Shown: positions 31,865 to 43,183 of the stretch, piece after piece | Layout: every line of letters begins with the position of its first letter | How positions within the stretch are numbered: position 1 is the stretch's first letter | NCBI GenBank assembly: GCA_032768795.1 | Contig: CP136492.1 | Location: forward strand, 1,984,001 to 2,048,000 | Origin: Tremella fuciformis | Lineage: Eukaryota; Basidiomycota; Tremellomycetes; Tremellales; Tremellaceae | Length of the DNA: 64,000 nt | Direction of reading: 5' to 3' | Notes under the pieces: generated by a model | The model's input: the letters and a program-made list of their open reading frames with translations, nothing else | What the model was told of the DNA's origin: nothing | The model's database searches: none | Program-made: the position numbers and the translations under genes

Positions 31865-34800
31865 TCAATACTGCGGGGGAGCCTGTCAGTCAGCACTGTG
31901 AGTCTCAACCAGTCCTCCAGTCACTCACCGCGCCAGGCGGCAGGTTCGACGCGTTGCTCGTGGTCGAAATGGGGCTAATGACTTGTCTAGACGAGGACTT
32001 GCGAGTATGCTTCGAGACCCGTCGGACAGGGTCATGAGGAGCCACTTGATTCGCGGCTGGGACAGGTCCAGTGTCGACAAGGGAAACCCCACGTCCCAGC
32101 TGTTGCTGACCCGAGGGTTGGCGAGGTCTGGCCATCTCGGCGCGAGGCAATCCTACTTGGCCCATGCCGAGACCCTCTGGCTCGGCATACATTTGGCGAC
32201 CATACTGCGCAGATTGAGGTTGGCTGTAGACGTCTGGCGAGCTCGACTGGCCCATAGGGAAGTTTGGAGGCAGTATGGGAGCCTCAGCTTCATCTCCATA
32301 AGGGTCCGCGCTGTATTGTGGACCATAGCCGTAGGCGTGTGACTGACTGCCGCTGCTGTACGAAGATGGGTCATCGCTCGGAAGGCGGTCGAGTCGATGC
32401 TCGGAATCAGTCGAGACAGGCGAATGATCCCTGCCGACGACATTGCCGCCCCGAGCAGGTGGCAGGGCCAGCTGGGACATGCTTGACGGGTCGACTCGTA
32501 CTTCTGGACTGGAAGCATATTGACTCATGGAGGCGAAACTCTGACTCTGTCGGAAGAGTGGGTTAGTTTCGTTCGACACCAGTCCGCTCGCATATGTCTC
32601 TGAAGTCGAAACCATGGAGTACCGATTTGACGGAACGCCGCTGTGGTGTAAGCGAGAGATCTGGCACCAAGTAGAAGGGACACTGACCTCTTGGGCGAAT
32701 TTGAGCGCTGCACGACATCGTAATACGAGTCCCGAGACTGAGTGCCGACTCTCCATCGCCACTCTCGCAGGAACTCGCCCCAACGCTTCATAACAATCTT
32801 GCTCGAATCAAATTCTCCTTCTTTCGTGCCGTGAGCCTGCTCCTTCGATTCACCGACAATCTTTCGGGTTTCGCCCCAGGTAAAGTCGTCCATGTGCCAA
32901 TAGGCGTAAGCTGGCAAGACGAAGTTCCAGATTGGCAGCGAGAGAAGGTACATGAGCATCCAGCCGACATACACGACCTTGCGAGAGGTGATGACGATGA
33001 GAACGCCGGGCAGACCGAGGATGAAGGCGAGCAGGATGAGCGAGAGGATGGGTTTTTGCAGACCCGTGACACTCTGGGGAATGATCGAGATGATTATGAT
33101 GTAGAGAGTGAATGAGATGGCGGCGGGTAGCACGAGCGTTCCGACCAGGTCCATAAAGACGACGAACTGCATTGAGAAGCAGAACGTGCCGCATAGATCG
33201 CGAACCAGCATGAGTTCGAAAAGATTGTGAACAGTCGAGTTGATCCACCGGCGTCGCTGCGACAGCAGTATGCGGAATGTGTCCGGGACAACCGTCTTGC
33301 ACACCGCCTGTGGACAAAAGACCATCTTTCGTTTGGGGAAGGTCTTCAGCATGAGCGTCGATAGATATCTGTCTTCTCCGAGCAGCAAGAGATTCTTCTT
33401 GTGCAGAGTGTCGACAACGTTCTCGGAGTAATGCTCGCAAATGTCGGGGTTGGCGAGGATTGGCACCCAATAACCTTGGTCGCCTTTTGGAGCTTTGATG
33501 CGGTACATGCTGAAACAGCCAGGCAAACAAGTGACACCGCCGAACGACGATTCGAATGCTTTGGTGAGGTGATGCGAGATATAGTACTCGAAGACCTGGA
33601 TCATCGTCACCCAAGTTTCCGACTTGTTCGCAATCTTGGTCTCTCCGCAAAGACCCATGATTTCGTGGTCATTGACCATGCAAGCGTTCATGCGAGTGAG
33701 CGAGTCAGGGAAGACCTTGGTGTCCGCATCGACGCAGAGGACCGTCTCATACTTGTCTGGCGGTACGCCAGTAACTCGCCAGATGGAATTGAAGAATTCG
33801 TAATCGAATGTCGTCATTCGTTCATCGAACATGACCTTCTGCAAGAACGACATGAGGACGATCTGGGAGTCTCTCTTTCCTCGGTTGCCGGGCTTGGCAT
33901 CATTTGTCTCCAATGGGTTGCCGCACTTTGAAACAAGTACAATCGGAACGCGTTGCTGTTTGGATTTCTCGGTTGTCTCGTCCGAATACTTGTAGAATCC
34001 AGCATAGACCTTGGCCATATTGTGGCGCTTGTGCCCGTCTGCGATAGCAACGTATGAATGTGCCTCGACGTCTTCCGGCTGGACGATGAAATCGGTCATC
34101 ATGCTCAGAACGATATCGGGAGTGAAGAACTTCGAGCCAGATCCACGGACCATACCGTCACAGATAACAAGCAGCAGTTTGTGGCTGTTTGGATAATCGG
34201 TTGTCGCCAGCGAGTCGAGCGTAGTGCGGAGACCTTCAATCGACTCCGAGTAGGCGGTAACCAGGCAGATGGAGTGGACGAGAGGAAAGTGGAATGGCTG
34301 GAAATCCGGGGCAGGCTGGGGCACGACATTGCCGAGAGGGAATGGACAGTTGTACGGATTATTGTTAGACCCAGCGTCCGACAACGAAAGCCGAGATTCG
34401 TCTCGGAAGGGCAGCGAGGTCGAGCTCCTCGAGTTTCTCAGCATTGGTGAGTTCGGGGGAGAATTCCGAAGTCCACCCGGTGTCAGCTTACTGCCGTACA
34501 TACTGGTTTGTCGACTTCGGCCATCAGGAATCATACCGTAAGCAGTTGATGGGCGAGACGAGGCGACCATCATCGGCTCGGCCTTGCTGAAACGCGAGGT
34601 TGTAGGCAAGAAGACTGTCTTGCGATTGCCGCCCCCGCCGTTCCCGCGCTGCGCCGCGTTGGGTCGCAAATAGCCAGGTGCAGCTTTGTAGATGTCGTCT
34701 GTCCAGTTTTCGATCTCGGCGGCTCTTTTCATCCGCGCTTGATAGCTCTCGCCCTTGAAGTTGCCCAAGCGCCAACTCAGGCACCAGCCAAAGACTACGG

Positions 34801-36396
34801 CCATGCCGAATTTGATCATGACGGCTCCGAGAATGAAGACTAGGGAACAATACAGAACAATGTCTGACGCCACACAGCCGATTGACGTGCTGTCGATGAA
34901 ACCGACTTGCACAATGTCTGAAAGACACTCGGCGTATGTTTTGTAGCCAGCACGCTCAACCAGCGACGTGATGTCGTTGCCGGCGAAAGTGGAGTTCCGG
35001 TTCATGACGGTATTGAAGAAATTCGGGAACGACACTTGGGTGCTGTCGAGCCATTGTAGCAGATCTAGATCAAGTACTGCCGACTTGTAGACTGCCAGAT
35101 TCCGTGACGAGTTGTGCACCATATCCCAGGTATAGTAAACCTCGGCGGTGGGAACTATTGCCGAGAACTTAGCACGAATCGTATCGGTGGCGTGGCAGTT
35201 GGTGCTGTCTGCGTAACCTGTCTTGTTCACCGGCGAACTGCTGTTTTGGCCGTGCAGATTGCATGGGAAGTACCATCCGAGGATCGTGCCGTCCGTGTTC
35301 GAGATGCTTGATGTGCTCGGTGCAGTAATGACGCCCCGACATTTGAGGTTGACGTTCTGGAACAGAAACGACGCGTCTTTGCCTCCGGCCATCCACTGGT
35401 CCATGTACATCGGATTTTGCGACCCGTTGAAATACCCAGCAACATATGGGTGGTTGAACTTGGTGAAATCGTAGTCGTAACCGTTGATAACTGATGAACC
35501 GGAGTTGACTTGGCCACCTAGAATTCGAAGAGGTTGATCACCACAAACCGTCTGAGTGAAACCAAAGGTGAGGAAACCGACGGCGGCCATCAAGCTGACG
35601 ACGATGCTGACGATGCCCATTTTTTCTCGCCAGGCTCGCTGAGCGTCCGGAGTACGTTTGCCGAAAACATTGCGAAGGACGAATCGTGGGACCATACAAG
35701 TGAGTATCCAGCAGTAGATCATCCAGCAGTCTTTCGGTCCGGGAGCGATGTTGCTGAAGCAGCCAGTCTTCTCGTCCGAGTTGGCCGGATTGTTATGCTT
35801 CGCTCGAGCGCCGGCAGGGGCTTGGCGTGGGGCAGCTTTGGACGCCCTTCGTCTGATTGTCGCACCGCGCTTGAAAAGGTTCAAGCCGGACTGCTGATCG
35901 ACCTCATCGGCCTCCCGAGCGAGCAGTGACTTGCCACGTCGCAAATTAGCCCCACCGCGCCCATACGGCTGATTGCCCGTGGCTGACCGACGTCAGCATG
36001 ACCCCGTTTGATGAGGATTCGGCACATACTAGAGGGCATGACGTTCATCCCATCTTCGGCCGCGTGCTCCCGATAATGCCAAAGTCGATGATTGGGATCT
36101 ATCCTCTCGCGTTCCGGTCGGACCATGCTCTTCTTCCGCCTCATGTCCGCTCCGTTCGATGCCGAGAACCCCTGGGGATTTTGCGTGCTCACATCGACGT
36201 AAGCTCCGTCGCCGTAGCCCAAGACGGGTTCTGTGGGACTGAAAGCTCCCGATGATGCAGAAGTGGTCGTCAAGGTCGATTTCGAGTTAGGGTTCTTGGG
36301 AGGGGGACGAGGGGGTGCTTCCCCCTGCCCTGCCCTTCGAGAAGGGGGAACTGGCATGTCGAAGGAGACATTGTTGTTCAAGTTCGGACGCGACAT
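31865..36396 (-). CDS. CHS: Class IV chitin synthase
   Basis: This large multi-pass membrane GT2 enzyme polymerises N-acetylglucosamine from UDP-GlcNAc at the plasma membrane. Exon 1 encodes a Pro-rich disordered N-terminus. The main exon (about 35930-32680) starts with [21 protein letters not shown] and two early membrane helices, then the extracellular CHS4-type domain. Catalytic pieces are [47 protein letters not shown] and [13 protein letters not shown] (the QxxRW motif). Five C-terminal helices end at [15 protein letters not shown] Ser/Gln/Tyr-rich tail follows; a last intron leaves PPGAAPPQY and the stop at 31865. The DUF-containing N-terminus without a myosin motor identifies class IV. 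Confidence 0.93.
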
Positions 36397-37379
36397 GTTG
36401 AGATCAAAGGATAGTGAGAAGAACTTGATCGATCGAAGAACGAGCGAAGTAGATGTTCTTAGACGCGCATGTTGTGCTCAAGAGAAGGGAGTGATGCCGA
36501 TGAGACGGTGCGGGAGGCGATCGAGGAATGCAGAAGATTCTGTGATGGTCAGCGTCGACTGAAATGAGGTGGAATGAGTCGTAGTTGACAAAGGATGAGA
36601 TGGATGTGCACCGCTGGCTTGCGTCTTTTCCCCGCACTAGCATGCACCTTTCAGGCGATCCTCTGCGCGCGAGGGCGGCATGGGATCAACGAGATGGTGT
36701 GCGTTTTGACGAACCCTCTCCCCGCACCTCGACACAGGCGATGAATGGACGGACGATCCAGCGCCAGAAAGAGGATGAAAAGCAACTTGATGGGTGACTC
36801 ACGGATGCTGAGCGACCCGCTGATGGGTCGAGAGCGGTGGCGAGGGCGATGAGTCGTTGGATCTAGTCGCGCTTGTTGATCGATACGAGCTGGGCCTGTC
36901 GCCTGCCTTGCTAAGACCGTTATCGTGATATGAGGGTCCTGTGGATCGAGGTCAAGTCGAATGGATAAAGCTGTGCAAAGGTGGCCGAAGGGGAGAGCGA
37001 GGTAACAACAAACGCACAGGGTTCACGTTTCGGAGAAACTACCTAAACGCAGAACCACTTTCCATACGCCAATGGGGGGTTCTTGATAGGTCGACAGCTG
37101 GGATGAAGAAAAGAGTAGGTGATGCTGTAGGATCTGCCAATACTCGTCGCGCTTCTTGAGGACAAGTGGGAGTGGGGGTCGCCGGGGGTCAAAAGGCTGC
37201 GGATGCAAGATGAAGAAGGGGGAGGATGTTGTGAAGCTGGTGACCGCCGGGGGGGGGGGGGGTGACGATGATGTCGAAGGGATTAGACAAGGGGTAAGGG
37301 TAGATTAGGAACGCCAAGCTAATCTCAGGGGCGAAGCGTTTGGGGGTCTGTTCTCACGGGCCAGATTAGGAACGTCTCA
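36397..37379. other. Intergenic region upstream of chitin synthase
   Basis: No credible gene is seen. The right part is low in complexity: a run of 14 G at 37249-37262, and AGATTAGGAACG twice (about 37303 and 37363). The first of these forms an inverted repeat with CTAATCT, 7-bp arms around a 10-nt loop. Helitron copy 2 is inserted immediately after the second copy of that motif. The left part should contain the chitin synthase promoter. Confidence 0.5.
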
Positions 37380-38062
37380 TCAGCGTAGCTCTTACGGGGC
37401 GAATTTCTGCGGGTGTCCCTGGAACGAAAACGGTAAATGGGGGAATTAAATAAGAAAATTCCGGCCATTCTGATTTCATCAGCACAATCCTAATATGCAT
37501 TGTGTCCTTGCCAAATTGCCTTTCATCAGAGAATAAAGATCTATGCATGAGGCTGATGCATGGAATGATCTCTGTAGCAGAACCAATCGCCTACATAGCT
37601 ACTGCCATACCCTGCCCTATCATTGCACCAAAATGGTTACAATAGCGCAAGTCTGACAAGACTGCAATAGGCTTGCCAGGTGGCAGCTGTGACATAGCCC
37701 CTGTGACCAGCTTGGCATGCCTATGATCATCTGATCAGCCTAGCATGCCCAACAAGCACTTGCGCATCTCTTGATGAAGTGCTTTAGCTTGCAACTAATC
37801 AATGTTCTACAGTACATCCGGCTTTGCCGGATGCTTGACCCGTAAGGGCTGCGATGGCTGCGCCGCTAGGCGCAAGGGGGGGTCTTGGGGGGGTGTCCCA
37901 CCCCCCCATGTCTAACGGAACCAAAGAACAAGGAATTGCATTAGGTTTTCCAAATTGCCTGAGAACCAATAACTTGAATACCTGATTAGAAATTCAGAGC
38001 TAAAAAAGAATTGAAATAACGAGCTACGCCCTATCGCGCACTTTCCTGCACGATCTACCTAG
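37380..38062 (+). mobile_element. Non-autonomous Helitron, copy 2 (683 bp)
   Basis: It starts TCAGCGTAGC after host A (37379) and ends CTAG before host T (38063). The 3' hairpin is at 38032-38053 (ATCGCGCA/TGCACGAT). Internally there are three further hairpins: CATCCGG/CCGGATG at 37815-37833, GCGCC/GGCGC at 37860-37873, and a G-rich one with a 10-bp stem at 37886-37908. There is no Rep, helicase or RPA gene. It matches copy 3 directly and copy 1 in reverse orientation. Confidence 0.93.
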
Positions 38063-38461
38063 TTGCGGCGATCACCGTCAAACGATCCCTGGGTGAAACG
38101 AGGCGGTGTGGTGTGGCACTCGTCATATGAGTATCGAACAGACTCTCGAGCATCGATTCTAAAGCATTGCTCTCCCCGTTCGAACACATGAGGAGCGTTG
38201 GGATGCAGTCAGGATAATATACAGCCTCTGTTGCAAGCTCGCGAATCCATATTGGAGCAGTCGTCAGGCATATATGCACCACTTGCCGACAGTGTGTGCC
38301 CGGCGACTCCTGTTGCCAAGCAACGAGCCACCCTGCTCAAAATTCTTGTCTACAACCCGCTCGCGCAAAACCAGATGTGACCGCCCTCTCTGATGTTACA
38401 TCCCAATTAATCTTACCTTCACATCTCTACGGAGCCTCGCAGAGTCTGCGGTCTCCTGACC
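38063..38461. other. Region between Helitron copy 2 and the next gene
   Basis: This 399-bp stretch is the immediate 5' flank of the hypothetical gene at 38462. Open frames are short and I recognise no motif. The original promoter may be split by the Helitron. Confidence 0.4.
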
Positions 38462-39565
38462 ATGGCTGACCCGCCTTCCACGCCCAAGCCGCAGCGCACA
38501 GCCGACCAGCTACTCACTCCCGCACCGACAGGAGAACGTCGAAAGCGACCAAGAGAGAAGGATTTTCTCACTCCTCCGCCTGGGGAGCAATGCCGCTCCC
38601 CCAGCCCGTGCCCGACCGCCGCTTCAGTAGACTCCCTCGAACGACAGGGGATTCCCCGTGTCGTTCGACCGGCAAGCCGCCCTGACTTTCCATGGTGCCG
38701 CGAAGAGCGTCTTGATGTCGCAGATGATGCGCCCCTTTTCGAACCTCCAGCGTTTGTCACCGACGATGCTGGCGTGTGGGCGCACAAGGGACGCGACACT
38801 GCTCTGCCGAACGGTGCATCTGCGCTCAGGGACTCGGCGAATGACAAGAATCCTACAGCAGCCGTGAGTCCATTGCACATGATTTGGTGAATGTCGCTGA
38901 TTTCATCAAGGTCAAAGACCTGCAGAAAACCGGTCCGGAGTCTTCAGACCTACTTCAGATGGTGCTTGCTGGGTCCCATCAACAAAGGGATCTAAGCGTT
39001 CGGGACGACATTCTGCATTTCGACCTGACGAAGGAGCAGCCCCGAGAGCGGGAGGACTCGGAGGAGATCGAGTTCGTGGGAGAACTGCGCTCGACTGGCA
39101 CTGTCGACAGACCCAGGCAGCGTCGCCGCTTGGAGCCTTCATCCTCGCCCGAATTGAGGGAGATCACTCCCGATGCCCAATATGTGCATCAGCATCAGCA
39201 TGCTCGGAAGGATCATACCAGCCAGGGAGATGGACCGTGCCCGCGGTGTGGCTGTGCTTGCTTTGAGACGGCAGGCCGGGGCAGAGGCAGCGGGAGTACC
39301 ACTTTGACCAACGACCAACGAGCAGCTATTCTCGGTGAGTGGGGTGGTTCGGGATTGGTGCCGACAAGCAGAGCGTTTGCTGGGCGTCGACGGCAATCGA
39401 CGCGAGACGCTCTTCGAGCAAATGGCCAGGCGCCGGCCAGGCCTGCTGATGGCGGATGTAGCTCAGCTCATCGGTGCCCGGCGCGAGGATTATGACAAGG
39501 TGAGGCACGCCGCGAGGTGGATGCAAAAGACTCTGCCTATTATGATGCGCCAGGGTAGGTTGTGA
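38462..39565 (+). CDS. Hypothetical protein with CxxC cluster, 339 aa
   Basis: I do not recognise this protein. Three exons (38462-38863, 38911-39334, 39372-39565) join in frame. The N-terminal 130 residues are disordered and carry repeated TP motifs (STPKPQ, LLTPAPT, FLTPPPG) that could be proline-directed kinase sites, with a KRPREK basic patch. The middle is acidic. A possible zinc ribbon half, CPRCGCACFETAGRG, sits near residue 230. The C-terminus is helical: LLGVDGNRRETLFEQMARRRP, then VAQLIGARREDYDKVRHAARW. A nuclear role is a guess from composition only. Confidence 0.6.
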
Positions 39566-39828
39566 TATGAGACACCATAGGAGATTAAGCTTGCATGCAA
39601 TGAATGAGCGTCGGGGTGAGAGGCTTTGGCACTGTCCATAAGAGCTTCCTTCGATCTCACTCCATGGAGTCATCAGTCACTTGCTGGTCCAGCTGTGTGA
39701 TCGTGCTTCTAGCGCGATATCAAAGGACACCCTCACGTGGGGAAGAGATCAGCCATTATCAGTACCGTTGGTCCTGCAATCAAACCTCTCCGTCATTTTC
39801 TCTTTTCGTTCACGGAGAGCAGACAGCA

Positions 39829-40764
39829 ATGGCGCAGAATACTCCGCGTCCGATCCGGCTCACACTCGACAGGTCAGACCGAAAACTCTCAATGAGAATG
39901 CCGGTGACAGAACCCGCCCTCAAACGGCGCAAACCGGAGACGGACAGTCTCAGTAGCATCGACAGCACAGTCGTGACAAAGCCCGCCGACTTTCTTGCTG
40001 CCCACGAACAATCCGTCCTCGGCGAGGATCACAAGTACGACGAGGAGTACCGCATAGATGTCCTTCGACCCGCGCCGGATATCAGCATCGTCTCGCTGGA
40101 CAAGGTCGTCTTTGCCGTGCACCGTTCTAAGCTCGAGGCTGCAAGGCGAGCGCTTGCGTCTGCCTGTCACAAGGATGCTGATCTCAGCCCGATCCTACAA
40201 GAGAAGATTGCGCGCCTGAACGCAGACGGCCCGAAGCGCCTAGTGCTCACTGGTGACCGTGAGACGGCCGACAATATCCGCTTTCTCTTGAACCATCTTT
40301 ATGGTCAACCCAACGCCAAGGCATCTCGCGAGAATCTTGGCCAGCTGGACAAGGCTATCGAGCTTGCAGAGTCTTGGCAGAGCCACTTTCTCGCCAAATC
40401 GCTTCTGGACTCGCTTTTCCGCTACCTTCGAGTCCCCGGAATCGACATCTTTGACATCTTTCGCATTGCATCGCACCGCTGCGACTGGCAGCTGTGCGCC
40501 GAGGCCATCGAGCGGAGCAAGCTGGAGGCCAGATGGGACGGTACTGGCAAGACGCTCGAAGACGCCATGCCGATGCCCGCCTACACAACGGCTTCAAACT
40601 CTCTTTTCCACGTCGCCGCCATGCCTCACTCGTGCTTGGAAAAGCTGTCAGTCCCGGTTATCCATGCCCTTGTGCGGGCCCACGAGCAGGCGAGGAGTAT
40701 GGAGGATATGGATCAGTACTGCCAGGTGATGGCTCAGGAATTCCTCACCCAGATTGACGTTTAA
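39829..40764 (+). CDS. BTB/POZ-like domain protein
   Basis: This single-exon 311-aa protein has a basic N-terminus with KRRK near residue 28. A region then resembles fungal BTB folds: PDISIVSLDKVVFAVHRSKLEAA, NIRFLLNHLYGQP and AIELAESWQSHFLAKSLLD, giving the usual hydrophobic spacing. The C-terminal half is helical (DIFDIFRIASHRCDWQLC). Basidiomycete genomes carry many such proteins without a known partner; some act as CUL3 adaptors. The ATG at 39829 is preferred to an upstream in-frame ATG at 39604, whose extra residues look random. A CACGTG lies 90 bp upstream. Confidence 0.6.
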   Translation: MAQNTPRPIRLTLDRSDRKLSMRMPVTEPALKRRKPETDSLSSIDSTVVTKPADFLAAHEQSVLGEDHKYDEEYRIDVLRPAPDISIVSLDKVVFAVHRSKLEAARRALASACHKDADLSPILQEKIARLNADGPKRLVLTGDRETADNIRFLLNHLYGQPNAKASRENLGQLDKAIELAESWQSHFLAKSLLDSLFRYLRVPGIDIFDIFRIASHRCDWQLCAEAIERSKLEARWDGTGKTLEDAMPMPAYTTASNSLFHVAAMPHSCLEKLSVPVIHALVRAHEQARSMEDMDQYCQVMAQEFLTQIDV

Positions 40765-41129
40765 ACTTGGGGGCCGGTGTCTTATGCGTGCAATATGGTT
40801 ATGCATCTTCTCTTTTCGGCGACTGGTTGACGACGATGATGTCATTAAATGCACGCGACTTTTTTCCCTTTTCCCCTCCTCAAACCACCTCTTTGCTTCT
40901 TTCCATTGCCCATGAACAGCTCGTGTGTCCAAGGTGCGGTCTCTGGGTGTAGGGTGTACAGTCGGGCTCAAGCAACGCAAGATCCGGGGCTGGGACTCGA
41001 GGCGTACACGACTTCCCCTCACCGCAGTCCACACACGCCATTGCATATATAACTCTGCCAACCGCGCCTGCCTCTTCCGTCAAAATCGACTACTTCTTCC
41101 TACCCATCCCAATCATACCCTCAAGTATC

Positions 41130-43002
41130 ATGTCCAGCCCCATACCCGTCACGCCTCGGCGGTCGTCAGACGACAGGCCCATGTCGCCTTCGCCACCCAG
41201 AGAGACCCGACATACCGCCTCAAGGCCACCGTCCCTGTTATTCGGTGCGCCGCCAGTGGGTACCGTCGCCACCTCGGCTAGTGTCAGCCTGTCGGGACTC
41301 CCGCCCACACCCTCACCCAAGAAGAACCTCTTCGGCAGGCTAGGTCGGAAAGACAAGGACCCTCAACGGGGTTTCTTCGATTCTGTTAAAGACAAAGGCA
41401 AGCGCAAGTCGCGCGAGGGCAGTATCTTCCTCGATACCGGAGATGTTGAGGGCGAGTCCATACGAGGCCGATCCACTGCCGCCGAGTCCCTCAAGGCTGA
41501 GTCTACCAAAGCCCTCTCCATCAAAAGCAAGCACTCTCGGGAGTAGGTCAGGCTACCTCAGCCCGTTGTTGCTGATATCCGAGGTCTATGTCCTCCACCT
41601 CGTCCTCGTCCCCTCCCTTAGGCGCGGCGTCGATTCTCGCAGCGCTCGCAGGTGACACTCGGGACCAGCCTTCCCCTGCAAAGGACATCGCAAGTCAGCC
41701 ACCTGTGTTCCGGACGTCCGGATCCTCCGTCGTAGCAAGCGAGGCGCCAAAGCAGCGCTTCCCTCCCAGCCCACCTACAATCGCCACCCCCTCTGCTACG
41801 GAGGGGGCGAGGAGTTTGCCCCGGCTACACCAGCCGACAGTCATCCGTCGCCCATCCGGTAAAGGCGTATCGTTTGTCCCCCAGCCGGCCGAAGTCTCGT
41901 CACCGGGTCAACCCTCTGCCATTCACCAGCCTGGACTAAGGTCGCCATCCCCGTTCGGCCCGTCTCGCTCAAGGCGATCTATCAGCCCCATACGCCGCAA
42001 TCTCGACAATTATCCTGGATCAACGCATAATCGCTCCTTGCCCGACCTTGCAGACATGCTGAGACGGGGCACGATCGAGGTGTCCCCATTAAGGGGACGA
42101 CCGCAATCGGTCACAGAGACAGTGGAGTACGGAGGGGCTCCGAGTCCCAGGCAGGTTGCGCAAGCGAATGAGGATGCGAAGAGTGACGAGTTGCACGAGG
42201 TTCTCGAGTCGGGAAAGGTGAGAACATGTTGCTAGAGTAGAGCTCACGACCAGAGCTCACCGCCGCTCGAATATCCAAATGAGGCCAACGCGACGCATTC
42301 CGAGGCGAAAGAAGAGAAGCCAGAGACGAATCAGCCGGCGCCAAAAACCGACAATGTCCAAGAGCTGATTCCTGAGCTCCGGGAGGAGCGAGTCGAAGTC
42401 GAAGCCGTAGGTCATGAGGTTGGTGAACGCGAGGAGGAGCGCATTGTGTGTCTCTCATGCTGCATCAGACAAAAACTGAGCCCCAGCTCAATGAAGTTAA
42501 GCCTTCTCCAGTGGTGTCAACTAGCCGTCTGTCGATCGAGAACGACGATCGAAACAGTCGTCATGCAGCGTCAACAGCTGCACCGACGGACGAGTCCCAA
42601 TCGGTCTCGGACTCGGCCTCTTCCCACTCATACGTTCCGCCATACAAACCGCGGTTGCGTCTCCAGCACCCTGGCAGCGCTGTCAGTCCCATCACGGACC
42701 ATACACTACTTCCCGACCCGACAAGTTTTGCACTTAGCTTTGCTGCGTCCCTCACTGGCCATTCGACGATCCCCTTCACATCCTCCCGCCGTTTAGAGCT
42801 GGACCTCGCGTGGCTGGAAGAGCCAAAGTCGTTCACTTGGGTCCCGTGCAGGCGTTACATTCCCGAGTGGCACCTGCGCTACGTTGGACCCGACGCCAAG
42901 AGTGGAATCACCAACGAGAGTAGTTGGCCCTCCCCTGTCGGCGTGGCGAAAGGTGTCATTTCGAGATTGCCCATCGTGAGCCGAGCGGCTCACTGGCTAT
43001 AG
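41130..43002 (+). CDS. Hypothetical disordered Ser/Pro-rich protein
   Basis: I do not recognise this protein. Introns at about 41544-41582, 42220-42253 and a 62-nt one (GTAGGTCATG...GCATCAG) join the open frames into one product. The first 400 residues are Ser/Pro-rich and disordered, with many SP/TP and RRS phospho-type motifs and FGRLGRKDKDP. The C-terminal 90 residues are more ordered: FALSFAASLTGHSTIPFTSS, LAWLEEPKSFTWVPCRR and WHLRYVG, followed by a short hydrophobic tail. A good TATATAA box at 41046-41052, about 80 bp before the ATG, suggests strong or regulated expression. Confidence 0.55.
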
Positions 43003-43183
43003 CTCTCCGAAGCGCGGCTAGCGTCTTGATTCAGAATCCTGTTGTTGCTCCTATGTATCCCAAGCCGAGTGTAAGCATACCTGATTGTAAAGCATATGCA
43101 TATATATATACTGTGCACGATCCGTGTAGATCTAGTACGATGCAGGTCTGACATTATGACGTGATTTTACAATGATCCGTATA

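Noticed and set aside
39604..39828. N-terminal extension of the BTB-like protein from the ATG at 39604
   Set aside because: The 75 extra residues look random and Cys/Ser-rich, and the segment carries a CACGTG and pyrimidine-rich promoter sequence.
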